NCBI GenBank assembly: GCA_013396655.1
Contig: WBMV01000272.1
Location: 372,001-436,000 of the forward strand
Reading direction: 5' to 3'
Source: Campylorhamphus procurvoides
Lineage: Eukaryota > Chordata > Aves > Passeriformes > Dendrocolaptidae
DNA: 64,000 nt
Each line of letters starts with the position of its first letter. The first letter of the stretch is position 1. Position numbers and translations under genes: made by a program. Shown piece by piece: positions 1 to 12,978 of the stretch. The notes beneath the pieces are model-generated. The model made no database searches, was not told where the DNA came from, and saw only the letters and a program-made list of their open reading frames with translations.

Positions 1-3000
1 AGAGACAGTACCTTCCCATAATCCTAATGTTCTGGATTGGTGCATCTTGACAGGAGTGAAAAACATAATATATATACCTTAGGAATGTTAGAGTCCAAGT
101 GACAGCAGTTTTAATGACATCAGAACTTTTATTATCACCTTCCAAAGTGGCATCAGGCATTTCCATAATTTTGCCTCAAAGTTTAATAAAACTATCCAGT
201 CAAGGAAGAGTCTATCCTATATTTCTCCCTACTTAGAATAATCATATCATACCCAATTAAAATATGAGAGAGATAGCACTCATGTTTTATACCCAGGTAC
301 CTCATTTTGCTAGCTGAAGAAGAACCAGGCAATATTCTTGAAGAAATTAGGAAAATACTGTTCTGTTTGTCTTTCAAAGTGTGTTTTATTCTGGCTTTGG
401 TGGTTTAGTCAATGAAATGTATGAATAAGAATGGAGTTTGCTAGGGCTAATATTTCAAGTTAGATTCCTAAGTGCAGTAATCAAACAGATGCTACGGCAG
501 CATAAACAGACACGAGCAATTGGAGAAAACAAAAATGATTGCTCTGACCAAGAGAAATAGGCCAATGTCTATTTCTCTAGGCATAGAGAAATTGTCACTT
601 GTCAGAATGACAGTTGGCAACTTTGCTTGTTTCTGTTTTTTCCCCACCCAAATTGCCTATCATTTTGGGTTTTGCATTTTATTAGGAATTGCAGCCAAAG
701 GGAATATTCAATATTTGGCCCAATTTATCTAGACTGTTAAGACAGTGGATCCCTTGCCATCAACAGAAAAGAAAAAAGCATAAATGCTTTAACCTGTTGC
801 TCTTGCAGGAACTATTAAGACCTACAGTTGCTAAATGTCAGGAATAAGTGCTCTGGGCAACCTTTAAAAAAATAAAATGCTTTGAATTCAGTTAATAATC
901 CAATAAACTACCTCAATCCTGATTTGGTTAAACTATATGAACTATGCAGATTTTCCCTGTAACAAATTTTTGCTGAACAACATAGGCAATCTACTGAACT
1001 GACTAGGATCAGTAAAGGTTTGGGTCATGAACTTAAGTACTTGCTGGCTTCTGGGTAGTAATTTGTTAAAATAAAAGAAAGATGTGCATAGCTGTATCAA
1101 TGGTGTTCTGGTGTGTTAGCAGAAGGGTAGAAGAGCAAGGCAGGAGGGAATAAGGGGTCAACATCGATTTCCATGGGACAAATTAAAGTAACTGTGAAAA
1201 ATCATGATCCTAGTCCCTGGGTCAAAGACCAAAGAGGACTTGTATGGTATGATAGGGGGGAAATTGTATTCTGAATTAGCTAAAGCAAAGAACACTGTGA
1301 GAAAACTCTGTGTTTTGTGTGGCAATTACTGACTGCATGCTCACATGGGAGTGAGGCAATTATAAAAGGGGAGGGTAAAATTTGGCAGCCAAAGGGATGT
1401 GTGGCTGTAAAGAAAATTGGACATGTTTACAGGCAGCTGCTGAGTGCAGTGAGGCTGGGAAAGTGTGTCAGGCTGAGATGAGAGGCCAGTGCAGGAAAAA
1501 AAACAGTGACATGGGAACAGGTCTGGGCTGCCTGAGTGGTTGTTCCTGCTGAGGACTGGGATGCAGAAGTGTGGGGTGGATATAGCTGCAAATCTAGCAA
1601 GGATAACGATGAAAAGCACAGTGTAACACCTCTCCAGATACAAATGGCACCCCAGGAACTGTAAGGTCTGTGTCAAAGGATGTCTGAAGGGCTTCATACA
1701 GCCCCCACACTAATAGATATAGTGACCCTTGCAAGGAGAGAAGAAGGTGGTATATTTTTGGGGATTTTTTTTTTGCATCTTTACCAATATAAGGGAAAAG
1801 GCAAGAGCATCACCTTCAGCTTCCCCTGGGGAATACATATGGCTAAGCAGCCCTACACCACAACATAAGGAAGCAATGGAGTCATCTTTGGATGACTGAG
1901 TCTGAAGTCAAACCAACCAGCACCATCACTACAGTCTCCAACAGCAAAGCTGAAGCTATTATAATGAGATTACTTTCCACAAGATACAAGTTTTGTGTGG
2001 GAATCATACAAGGGAGGTAACAGTTCCCCAAATGTGAGACCTAGCAAGACCATGGAATTAAACACCAAGAATAAATCAGAAACAATTTGGCAAGATATTG
2101 ACAAAGTGAAACACTTTTAGGGAAAACCAGTTTCATAACAGTGGTTTAAGTTAGATTTAGGAAGTAGGTTAGTAGGTTGGGCTAACGCAACAAAGCCTTG
2201 GTCTAATTTAAGGTATATTGTGATGCTGAAAAAGTGATTAACAAGACCTATGTAAAAAAACACCAAAAAACACAAAACCAAAACCAACCTGGCCAATGCC
2301 ACTGTGGGGAAGAGAAAGAGGTGAATTATGTATGCGTCTTCAGAGTCAATAGATTATTCATATGAAGTTTAACACCACCACAGATAAAATTTCATATTAT
2401 GATATCAGGTCACAGAAATAGATCATCATGAGGATTTTATGAAGATCATGAGACCTGTCAAGTGCTCCCAGTGCTTCAGAGGACCTCAGTGAGCAAACTC
2501 ATTTGGAAAATCTTCAGGCCCATCTCCAAAACTTATTAAAATTTATAGGCAAGAGGCAGCAAGTGGGGTCCTTGTGCTCGAAGGTGTGAAAGTCATAAGA
2601 TTAGAATTTGGATCAAAACATAAAACTGTGATGCCATCATTACAGCAGTTTTTGATCTAGAAGGAGCAATACATGATTCCTTAAAGAACTTATCATGTTA
2701 TATAATACAGGAACAACTCAGTATGGAAATGTTGGTATTTATGTCTCAAGTACTGACAGGGCAGGAGCAGAAGGCAAGGGACCAACTGCCAAGGGAAGGT
2801 AAGTCACACGCCTTATCTGAAGTTATGAAACATGGCAGGTGTCAGCTGCAGGATGGGTCTGGAAAATGAAACATGCAGGGAAAAGGCAGTTAAGTCTCCT
2901 GCAAAGATGGTTAAAAACGCTTTTACCACAACACAATGAAATCACTCGGCTCTTGGTCTCATTAAGGCCATGATTGTTTGTTACACAGGTTGATTATTAG

Positions 3001-3677
3001 TTCAAGAAATTGTGAAGTACATGGGAATACAGAGTGGAGGTCTATACACATAGTGTTAAAAATTATTTGTTAAACTATGCAAACAGGGCATTTTTTCCCG
3101 CAGATGTTCACCCACTCCAGTTTTGATGGTTGTTGAGAGGTTTTTGTTGAAGAGGGCTTGTTGGTTTTTTTTTGGTTTGTTTGGATTTTTTTTTTGTTAA
3201 ATTCTGTCCATGCATTGTGCCAATGAGTATTGTGACAAAACTGAGAAAAAGAGAAAAAAAAAAAATAAATAGGAAGAACACAACCCTGTCTCATTACACA
3301 GGTCTGGCACTAAGCATGCTAAATTTTCCTTTCTTCTAAGATCAATCAAGATAATTATGTTATGTCTGAGTATGCAGCCCTGATTCCCAGATCCAATGCC
3401 TGCCATGCATATAGGCACAAGCACAAGAGTGTGCATTCACACACTCAATTTAAGCAGCAATGTCTTTCCCTTTGGAAAAGATGAAGGACACTTCCAAGAA
3501 TCCAGAGGCAGAGCAAATTCTTGCATGGGTTTTCCTTCAGGTTATAAGACAACAACTTCTTTTCCCAGGAACTATCTAATCATTGCATCTATTATTTTCC
3601 CCCAAGATGGCAGCAAAAGAACAGAGGAGTAAAAGTGAGTTTTGGCCCCCGGTTTTACTTTTCTTCCCAGGCCTTGT
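1..3677. other. unique AT-rich non-coding stretch, no gene seen
   Basis: I see no recognisable exon, RNA gene or well-preserved repeat here. Open frames are short and carry no familiar motif. The longest (118 codons, minus strand, 1341-1697) lies in a somewhat G-rich patch and matches nothing I know. A TATAAAAG octamer at 1361-1368 is followed by a purine-rich stretch, but without other promoter or LTR signals it cannot be called. T-rich and G/T-rich runs occur around 3140-3270. Confidence 0.6.
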
Positions 3678-3767
3678 GACTAGCCAATCTGAGTTGAATG
3701 TTTTATGAATAAAGAATGTAAAGACTAGCCAATCTGAGTTGAATGTTTTACGAATAAAGAATGTAAA
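3678..3767. repeat. 45-bp tandem duplication, two copies
   Basis: Two adjacent 45-bp units (3678-3722 and 3723-3767) differ at one base, a T/C change at 3705/3750. Each unit starts GACTAGCCAATCTG and ends GAATAAAGAATGTAAA, so each carries a CCAAT pentamer and an AATAAA hexamer. The near identity suggests a fairly recent duplication by slippage or unequal exchange. The CCAAT and AATAAA motifs, with a promoter-like GC-richer patch just upstream (about 3600-3675), would fit a piece of an unrecognised LTR, but that is inference. Confidence 0.9.
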
Positions 3768-4403
3768 GTTCTTGCTGTGTATATTCAAGTTTATCCTAGC
3801 CATAATGAGGTGAAAATGCATTCTTGATTCATGTATTTAATTTACATTGTATTGCCTTTTTTCCCCCATGAAGTCCTACCTTTTCAAGGGGACTGTCAGT
3901 AATGCATCTACACTATGTGATGAAAAAGGATACTATTATTTTCAAAGATTTCTCATAAAAAACACTGGCTACAAAACACCAGGGAGATAGACATAATATT
4001 ATAGCTAAATAATGAAAAAAAAATCCTGCTCTCAGTATATCAAGGTCAGATGAAATAACTACTGTGAATTTAGGTTTAAAAGTAGTTTTTCAGTTCAGGA
4101 ACTTTGTCCACCAGTTCCTTAAAATAGTTTTCTTGTATACAAGCCAAGGTTTGCCCTTGGTTTTGTTTTGTTTTGGTTTGTGGGTTGTTTTTTTTTAAGT
4201 GCATAACATTATAGCTTGTCTTATCAAACGTTTCCCATCTGCAGCTGGTCGATTATAAAAATGTTGACTTATAGTCTGGGCAGGGAAATCACCTGAGTCA
4301 GTAGTTTATCTGGGGGTGCAAACCTGATAGGTGTAGGTTCATTGTCACTGCACAGCTCCAAAATATATTTCAAAAAGATAAACCAGAACATTGTTCAATA
4401 TTT
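3768..4403. other. non-coding stretch before the LTR, no gene seen
   Basis: AT-rich unique sequence with a G/T-rich run near 4155-4196. No gene or repeat family is recognised. The last bases before 4404 do not resemble a retroviral primer-binding site when read on the minus strand, which supports calling the neighbouring LTR solo. Confidence 0.5.
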
Positions 4404-5463
4404 TGTGTTGGGTTGATCCTTGCTGGATGCCATGTGTCCAGCAAAGCCACTCTGTCGCTCTCCTCCTCAGCTGGGCAGAGGAAAGAAAATACAATGAAAG
4501 ACGCATAGGTTGAGATAAAGGCAGGGAGAGATCACTCATTGATCCATCATGGGTAGTACAGACCTAACTAGCTGAAATTAGTTTAAACTAAACTTTCAAA
4601 TCAGAGTAGGGAAATAAAACCAAATCTTAAAAGCAACTTCCCCCAACCCTTCCCTTCTTCCTGGGCTGAAATTCACTCCCACCAATTTTCTCTCCCTCCT
4701 CAATGCCAGCAGTGCAGGCGGATGGGGAATGGGGGCTGCGGTCAGTTCATCATACATCACGTCTGCTGCTCCCTCATGCTCAGGGAGAGGACTCCTGACA
4801 CTCCTCCACTGTTCCTTCATGGGCTCCCTCCCATGGGAAACAGGCTTCTCCTACCTGAGTCCTTCCCACAGGCTGCAGTTCTTCCCAAACTGCTTCAGTG
4901 TGGGTCCTTCCATGGAGTGCAGTCCTTCAGGAGCAGACTTCTCCTGCATGGGTCCCCTGTGGGATCACAATTCCTGCCAACAAACCTGCTCCAGCATGAG
5001 CTCCTCTCTCCACAAGGCCACAGGTTCTGACAGGAACCTGCTTCAGGGTCACAGCCTCCTTTGGGCATCTACCTGCTCCATGGGCTGCAGGTGTACCTCT
5101 GCTCCACCATGGATCTCTATGGGCTGCAGGGGACAGGCTGCCTCACCATGGTCTGCACAGTGGTTTGCAGGGAAATCTCTGTTCTGGTGCCTGGAGCACC
5201 TCCTTACTCTCCTTCTCCAATGCAGGGTTGTTTCTCCTACATATTCTCACTCTCCTCTCTGACTGTTGCTACCACACAATTTTCTTTTCCCCCTTTGTGG
5301 GTTATCCCAGAGGTGCGACCACTGTCCTTTCTGTGCTCAGATTTGGCCAGGGGCGGGTCCATTTTGGATCCAGCTGGCATTGACTCTGTCAGACATGGGG
5401 GAAGCATCTGCAGCTTCTCACAGAAGCCACCCCTGTAGCCACTTGTCATGCAAACAAAATACA
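4404..5463 (-). mobile_element. solo LTR of an endogenous retrovirus, long avian ERVL-type
   Basis: A block of about 1.06 kb, much richer in G+C than its surroundings, reads on the minus strand as a long LTR of the kind common in passerine genomes. On that strand the U3 start (near 5463) is followed by the family's block on G-rich tracts, GAAGCTGC and the tandem 'GGAGCAG...CTGCAGCCC...TGG' modules (about 4800-5200), then the 3' section ending AGGATCAACCCAACACA at 4404. Internal modules such as the one at 5170-5195 recur in the LTR at 34009-34893. The polyadenylation hexamer expected near 4570-4600 is degraded. No matching target-site duplication was found, and no primer-binding site or coding region adjoins, so it is an old solo LTR. 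Open frames of up to 177 codons inside it arise from its composition and are not genes. Family assignment (ERVL) is from memory of the consensus. Confidence 0.82.
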
Positions 5464-8400
5464 TCCCGAAACCTGCAAAAGACATGCATTTCTCTGAATG
5501 CTTGAAGCCTAAATGTGATTCAGATTTCAAGACCAGAAAATGTAGCCTAGTACTAAATTTATTCCAAGTCTAGGGTTCAATCTATGTCCCTTGCCTCAAG
5601 CCAATGTTGTTTTCACTTTGCAGAAGTGAAAGGGACATTGCCAAAAGGCTGCAGGGGATCTGGATGCTTACATTGAGTAATTGGTCTTGATTGCAAAGTG
5701 TAAAGGTACAAGCAATTTTTTTTTGTTAAATATCCTTTTGTGTTCACTTTGCTTTATATTCTGACATATAATCCAAATATAGTATATAAATTGTATTAAA
5801 AAAACTTTAACTGTTCATTTAGCCAGCTTTTGGTACTTATAAAAGAACAGTTGAATAAAGTCCTTTCATTTCATCTAAGGGGATTTTGCATGGCATTTTC
5901 TGGTGTTTTGATTTTCCATTTTGTATAGCTTGATCATCATAAATAATTTTGACTTTTCTTTGAAATCTCTTGAAACTCACAGAGCCAATATCTACAATGG
6001 TTCAAATAGACAAAGAATCACTGGTTCAAGTGATGTGTGACAGTCTATTTTAGGAGAGGATTAGGGTAGAAAGAAATTAAGTTTGTTTTTTTTTCTATGT
6101 TGATGTTCTAAATTATCAAAAAGGGGGAGGGAGGAAGTAATTTTTTTATAAACAAATATCAAATACTGGCCCTCAGTCTAATTAAGGAAACAAAATCACT
6201 GCTGTTCAGTAAAGCAGAATTAGCCCCTAATTGGAGCTCTGTACCTGCACTGTTGAGTGTTCTTGAGTAAGAGGTCTTGGTCCACCTATGCACAGCTCAA
6301 ATAGTCTTTGAATCTCCTTTGGTTTTGCAACACAGTCCATGCAGTCTCTCCTCCTATTCAGTCCCTAGGAAGTCTTTAAAATAACCGCTTGGGTGTGCTT
6401 TCTAAAAAAGGCTCAGGCTTCTGTAATTTCTTTCTTTGTCTCACTGTGTCTCTTCCATCCCAGGCATTACAACATGCTCCAGCTGCTCCAAGGCACCCAG
6501 TATGGTACTCACCTCCCCTGGCTACTGTGCCCATCACAAAATGCTACTGGTGGCAATCTCCCAGGGGAAAACCCCACAGTGTTCACCCCAAAGCACCAGC
6601 TGATGCAGTGAAAAGGATGTCCCATACCATAAAATACCCTTTAGCAAATAAGGCAGCATTTTAATGTGTACTAGGGAAGAAAACCAATTGAATGGCAAAA
6701 TAAAAAATGGAACAGGATGTTAGGCCCTCCACTTTATGTGAAGTCCTGGGTATTTTCAGTTGTTAACATGAACCCTGTCACTACAATTTCCCTGGCCCTG
6801 CTTGTTTTTTTTCATTTTTGGTGCAGGTCACATGATATATATATACATTTGTGCTGCAGGATGTGGTAGGATGCAAAACAAAGCCTAGATCTGCAGGACA
6901 GTAGGATTTTCTGTCAGCCATGTATGGTTTTCTCCAGTGGTACCTGAAAACTCAACCAGTTGTAGCTGCCTTTACAGTTACATTAATAAAGTAGGATTTT
7001 CATCCCAGAGGATTTTATTTTCCAGATACTTGCCAAAGCAACTTCCAAAGTATTTGTGGAAGCATCTGCCTTTCCTCTATTCACTGTCAAAGCAATTTAC
7101 AGTCAAGTGTAGCAAAATCTTCTCCCAGAACAATAAAAAAAACCTCAAACCCTCCCCTAACTTGACACTAATCTGGAATTATCACTGTAACAGTCTACAA
7201 CTTTTCAGTAATTGTTCCAAAGATGGAGCTAAAATTGGCTTCCTGGGAATGTGTTGCAAAACCCAGCAATGTCTGTCTTTCATTCATTAAGGCATTGAAA
7301 TTTTTTCCCGGAAGACAAGGATTCAGAGATGAACAACTGCTCATTCTACTGAAAAAAAGCACAACATCTGCTTCATACTAAGGACACTGGTATTTGCATT
7401 TGAAATCACAGTTAAATGGAAAGTGTATTATTTTCTGGCATAAAACGTGGTTCTAAAGATGTTGCAATTCAATGCGCATTCTTTTTCTGGATTCTAATTG
7501 TGCTTATAAATTATCTTCTCATTTTGCATGAAATTGTGAAACTTTTTATGGTATCTAAGTGACAGTATGTCTCATAATGAGCTGCCATAGGTACGGATCT
7601 TTTCCATTCTTCTATGACACCGTTTCTAGAATAATTACCCATTTTAATGTTCTGTCTGTCAATGTCCTAGTTGTTTGCCATGCACCAAAGGAGGAAGAAC
7701 ATGTAATAGATTGTGTGCCAATAATGGGACCTCTGCCCTCACTAACAGCAGGAAATCAAAAAGATGCTCTTCTCCTGCAAGCTTGCTCAAAATCTGCATG
7801 TTGAATAGCTATTCTCTTGATTGACATAAGAAAGAAATGAGAAATTAATGTGAGTTGAAGCCTTTATCTGCTCTGAAATATTTGGGGCACTTCAGCACTT
7901 AAATGGCAGCCTATGAAAGTGTTTCTTGTCCTTTGTTGCAAATCTGCTGACTGGTCATTTCCTTGAATGCTGCCTAATTCTGGCATCTGTGAGCAACAAT
8001 GGATGTTAAGAATCTAAGTTTTAACATTTTTGAAGTTTTCTCCTACACTGCATTAGAATCAATGCCTTCCACCCCTTGCTTTTCTAAGGTGTTAGAACAT
8101 AAAACTGTCAACACTGGACTAGGCCCAAAGATTCTGGCAACCCAATGTCCTCTATCTGAACATAACACATACCAAGGAAAGAGTAGCAGACATCAAATCT
8201 CTAGAGATAAGGCTAAACCAGTAGATGTGTTTGTTACTGGAACATCCACAGCGGCAAAAAGTATTACATCTTTTCTGTAGCCATGAAAAAGTACTTTTTC
8301 CATGGTTTAGGTCCTGAGGGCTGCAAGAATAAATGGTGTGATTTGTCTGTCTTAATCTCATGAGGACAAGAGAGTTCTTTATGGAGATTTTCCTTTCCAC

Positions 8401-9495
8401 CACTGTTGGTGATCAGTGTGCATGATAAATTGTAATTAAAAAGTGTCCTCTAACTTCAACAGTACTTTCCTTAGGGTTTTACTTGCATGTGGGTTAGTTC
8501 CAGTGAGCTGAAGAGGGACTGAAAAAAAAAAGATTTTGCACTTTAGCAGCTTAAATAGTTTCCAAGTAATGGCCATATTATAATGAGAAAATGACATGCT
8601 ATAAGTTCAGTGGTGGTATTTCTGTGTTTGTTTAGTGAATGGACTGACTTTTATAAAGCAAAAATCATTTACATGTGATGAGGCTCTCAGTGATGGTATA
8701 CCTACTCTTGTACGTTTTGGACTTGTTTATGTTTATCTTGGGCTACTCTTTCACATTACCAAGTGAAGCCCTACTTCCTCCTAAACCCTTGGTACAAAAG
8801 AGCAGTTGGTATCTTGTCTGTCATTATTGTTGGATAGAGTTTTTGAGAATTTTTATTTCATCTTTTTCCTGCTCTCTTTTTAGTCTCTTTGTATCCATTT
8901 ACCTTGCCTTGCATCTTTGTGCTGGGTTTGCTCTCTTTTTATTTTCATGCTACCTGCTCTCTTTTTTTTTTTTTACTGCAAACCACCCTAGATGCATAGG
9001 TAATCCAATAATACTTGAACTTTGAACTTTTGAATCAAAAGTGCGTTATAAATCCTCCAAGCTAGAGACAAAACATGATTCCTGTCACTTTTCTGTCCAG
9101 AGAGAGTTCATAGGCAGTCTGTACCAGGCATGTAACTAAGATTTTTTTTGCACTGGGATATTAGGTGGTGTAAATCAGCATTTCTCTTCTACAAAAGTCA
9201 AGGGAACTCAAGAGTAATTTGCTTCAGGTAGGACTTGACAAGTGCAATGTATTTTGAATGCTAGAGGAAATGTTCAAATACAGATATCCAGATACCTGTT
9301 TTCAACAGAACAAACACTGAGAGCAAAATCAGGGTTTGATCCTTCTTCTCAGACTTGTATTTTAACCCATCCTTTCTAATGCTCTGTCTGTGTACCTATA
9401 CAAAAAGGTCTGTTTCCTGTTCCCTCCAATCCTCACCGCAAGTGTTGCTCTTATATGAGCAGACTACCTCATGTTTAGTCCTGTTTGCACGTGAA
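5464..9495. other. unique non-coding stretch, no gene seen
   Basis: No exon, RNA gene or clear repeat is recognised. Short open frames (up to 117 codons at 6937-7290 and 116 codons at 8675-9025) are hydrophobic or T-rich and lack known motifs. The block at 6165-6265 has a cluster of homeodomain-type sites, listed separately. A 15-bp T run lies near 8962-8976. Confidence 0.55.
6165..6265. promoter_or_regulatory. candidate conserved non-coding element, homeodomain-site cluster
   Basis: The stretch holds TAATTAAG at 6179-6186, GAATTAG near 6217-6223 and CTAATTGG at 6227-6234 within 60 bp, in otherwise balanced, non-repetitive sequence. Such clusters are frequent in vertebrate enhancers but also arise by chance in AT-rich DNA. 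No conservation data are available here. Confidence 0.18.
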
Positions 9496-9590
9496 ATCAG
9501 AGAATCATTAAGGTTAGAAAAGACATCCAAAATCACCAAGTCCAACCTTTGACCCAATACACTGAGCAGCCACAAACCCAACATGATTCC
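9496..9590 (-). mobile_element. CR1 LINE 3'-end fragment
   Basis: Read on the plus strand, the block opens with AGAGAATCATTAAGGTTAGA and continues with 'CATCCAAAATCACCAAGTCC'. This is the reverse complement of the standard 3' end of avian CR1 elements. The recognisable part is about 70 bp (9496-9562), with a weaker continuation toward 9590. It is heavily truncated and non-coding. Confidence 0.75.
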
Positions 9591-12500
9591 TTGTTGCAGG
9601 AGTGCAATACACTAAGTAACTCTCACAGGCACTGATCAGGTACATTGAAGGACTGTAAAGCACATATTATTAGTGAAGTATTCGGAGATCTTATTTCATC
9701 TGGCAAACAGACAGATCTTTACATTAATGATCTTAGACCAGAGCTAAATAAGTAATTATAACTGCTGGGACTTGCAGAGATGAAATATTCTTTTTTAATT
9801 AATTAATCAACTGATCTAATATTTGATATGCCTGTTACCCTCTTTGTCCTCTTTATGGTGAGTCCTTTGGACAAATGAATTAAGTATGATTTGTATCTAA
9901 CTCACATCAGTATATAGATAGTTCAAAAAATTGCCACATTTCTGTTCCTGACTGGTCACAACTGCTACTGTATTGCTTTATTTATAACTGAAATGTAAAA
10001 ACCTTCCTCTATCAGATGCTGAGAAAAGCTACCTTTAACTTTTCATATTGTTTTGAATGGATACATTAGCCAAATAGTTTACTTCTCTTCCTTTATCACA
10101 TGTGACTTTAACCTGTTAATCAGCTCCCACATAACCTTCCTGAAGAAAGGATTTCAACATAATATGATTTTATGGGTTTGCATCTTTTGATTGAACAGCA
10201 ATACAGAGTAAAGTCTATCTGCGGACATGATTCATCTGCCAGGGAGCTTAGTAGTTCATTCTGTAAAGATAGGACATATGTAATCTCATAGGAATGATAA
10301 CTAAAAATCTCTTGCATATGGAAGTCAGGAACACATTGTCTCCCTCAATCAGATCTGAGTGTCATGTGTTTACAGTCTTCTGATTGCACAGAGATATTTG
10401 TTTGTGTAGCAAAACTCAATCTTTTTTTAAAGATTTGATAGCTATAATACATTCTGAAAATAACTCCTTCCAGTCAGGAAGTAGAGAAAGAAGTATACTG
10501 TCATTATATGGCAAATCCACTCACTACAAGTGCCCAGTGGCCTTTCCTCCTTGTCTTTGCAGACATGGTCTCTACTTGGTCTGCAAACTCTTCCTCTGAG
10601 AAAGCCTATTCCTTCCTAATGACTGCTTGGGAAGCCTTAGCTCATAGGTTAAGTACCTTAATCAGGTTAATTTCACTCAGTATGGATCTCTTAACTAATG
10701 CTTCTGACCTGGGATATGTTTATCTTAGGTGAGATGAACTGCACTGGAGTTCAGTCTCTGTTGGTAACAGTGTGGGACATTCATGCCCCTAACCCAAGTG
10801 AATCATTTAGGTGAAGAACACTCCTGTCTCAAAAGCCACAGAGTGGTGTGATCTTTTGTAAGTCATCTTTTCCTCACTGACATGCAAATGTAGACATGTT
10901 TCTATACATGGTGGCAAATAAATTATGCTTTTCTTTGGAGATCTGTATGAGACGTCTCCATACTACAGAGTGAAGGAGGAATAAAAATTGCACACATTAA
11001 TTATTGCCCTGCTCTCCAACCCTCTCTCTCTTATTCCTTCAAAATGTTTCTTTTGTTATGGTTGCAGTCTGGCATGAAGAAATACATTGTGTTTATTGTT
11101 TGAGTCTGTTTATTTTTCATCTAAATCCATGATAGTGGCTACAGGGATTATACCTGAAGCTCCTGCTTCTCTCTAGATTAGTAGTGGTACGTTTTAAAGA
11201 GCAGTTCACTTAGGCAGTGCTTGGTTTATTAGGCAAGTACCTCTACTTATTTTGGCTGCCCTTTCTTTACAATCAATCTCTTGACAGGAATCTATGGGAA
11301 TGCTTGGATTTTTATGACTCTCAGATTGATGCTGACTCATTTCTCTAATCCATCTTATTTTTTTATTCTATTGAGGGGAACATTACAATAAATTTTTACT
11401 GTTAGGACAAGTTGGTCCTGTTGCAATTCTCTTGTTTTCCTCTAGCAACACAGCTGTTTGAAAAACAAGCAGCCCAAATAAGCTGAATCATGACAAGTTT
11501 TGTTTCACAGATGGACATAGTTTGCACAGTTCTACCAGTCTTTGGAGTAGCTTCTCTTCCTAAGACACCAGATAGAAATGCAAGTATTGCTTCCCAAGAA
11601 GGAAAATAACACATTTCCAGGCTTGAGAGATCAAAAATAAAAACAAAACTGAAGCTGGACATGTGGACTCTCCTTACCAAATCTCCTTACCAAATCAGAA
11701 GTGTGAGTATGCTTGCTTCTTAGAGTGTACGTTCCAGATCCAACTGATGGAGATTTACCAAGGCCTGCTGAGCAATTTTCACAAGGCTTCTTTTAGGGAA
11801 GGGCTTACCTGACCTAGTCAGATGCTTTATCTTGTCTGTCCTTGCCTCCCTGACAGCTTCTGGTGCCCGCTGCAGCAGCTGCCCTAGAGACAAGCACAGC
11901 AGAAGGGGGCAAAGGATCTCACTCAGGAGCAGAGGACATATTGCAAGTATGGAAACTGTTGGGAAGGACTGAAGAACACTTATAGCCTGTAAGGTACTAT
12001 TTGAACTCTGCAGCATGTGTAATCTACAGGACACAAATACAGAGAAAGGTTGACAGCTGTTCTATTATGTGGCTGTATTTGAAATGCATTTGGCCAGACT
12101 TAACATTTAGATCACTTCTGCTGCTTTAAGGATTTCTGTATCCAGAAATCCTATTTTCTTGAAGCAATTCCTAGTATTTCTTTGGATTATTGGATAAATA
12201 ACCAAATAATAACATTTTAATCCAAGTGACATTTTAATCATTCTCTTCAATTCCCAGGGTGCTGGAATTATGACAAGTCTAAGAAGCTGTCCAGCTACCT
12301 GAATTAATTCTATTTAATATAAAATGAGGGGCTGGAGGGTGGGGAAGAGAAGCTCAGGGTTTATCATAGCTGCCAATAAACTTTCATGCAGACAGTTTTG
12401 TTCCAAATCACCCAGTGCCTCTAGCAAAATAACTTCTTTGAGAGATGTTGCTAGATGTTCCTAGACCATTGTTAAACTTAGTAAGAAGGAAAAAGAATTT

Positions 12501-12785
12501 TTATTTTTTTTTTAAAAAGGGAGAAAAAACCAATTTTCCCTGATGAACTGTTACTCATGAAGGACAGGACAATACTTTCCAAATATAAATAAAACACCCC
12601 ACAGCTTTACTGAAATCACAATTGTGAAGTAACCACCATTCTCCACAACTGTGTCAAAACTGTTGTGGAGAAGCTGGAAAGCCTGAAAATGTGTCTATTA
12701 TCTCACACAAACTTTGTCAGTGGATTCCCAGGTCATCACCAGGATAAGGTGGTGGGGAAAAAATCTGGCTCATATCTTGTGCTTT
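9591..12785. other. unique non-coding stretch, no gene seen
   Basis: AT-rich unique DNA. A near-perfect 19-bp palindrome centred on AGACGTCT lies at 10945-10963. The region 11710-12035 is more G+C-rich and carries a 104-codon open frame on the minus strand without a recognisable motif. No RNA gene or repeat family was identified. Confidence 0.5.
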
Positions 12786-12978
12786 ACAGTACTGGAGCAG
12801 GTTGCCCAGAGAAATTGTGGATACCCCATCCCTGGAAGCGTTCAAGGCCAGGCAGGATGGGGCTCTGAGCAACTTGGACTAGTGGAAAGTGTCCCTGCCC
12901 ACGGCAGGGGACTTGAAACTAGGTGATCTTTAAGGTCCCTTCCAGTTCAAACCATTCTGTGATGATTCTATGATTCTA
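12786..12978 (+). mobile_element. CR1 LINE 3' UTR copy with intact 3' terminus
   Basis: The block begins in the classic CR1 3' region (ACTGGAGCAGGTTGCCCAGA), runs through the 'CCCATCCCTGGAAGCGTTCA' and 'CCTGCCCACGGCAGGGGACT' sections, and ends with the CR1 3' signature of ATTCTRTG-type repeats at 12957-12978 (ATTCTGTG, ATTCTATG, ATTCTA). It is 5'-truncated to about 190 bp, as most CR1 copies are, and carries no coding capacity. Similarity to the family's usual sequence is high, which points to a moderately young copy. Confidence 0.93.

Noticed and set aside
1341..1697. 118-codon frame with a TATAAAAG octamer at 1361-1368
   Set aside because: The TATA motif is on the plus strand and the frame on the minus strand. 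No LTR ends, duplication, polyadenylation signal or known protein motif was found.
4729..5262. 177-codon open frame on the plus strand
   Set aside because: It lies wholly within the G+C-rich minus-strand LTR and runs antisense to it. Its cysteine- and serine-rich peptide comes from the LTR's repeated modules.
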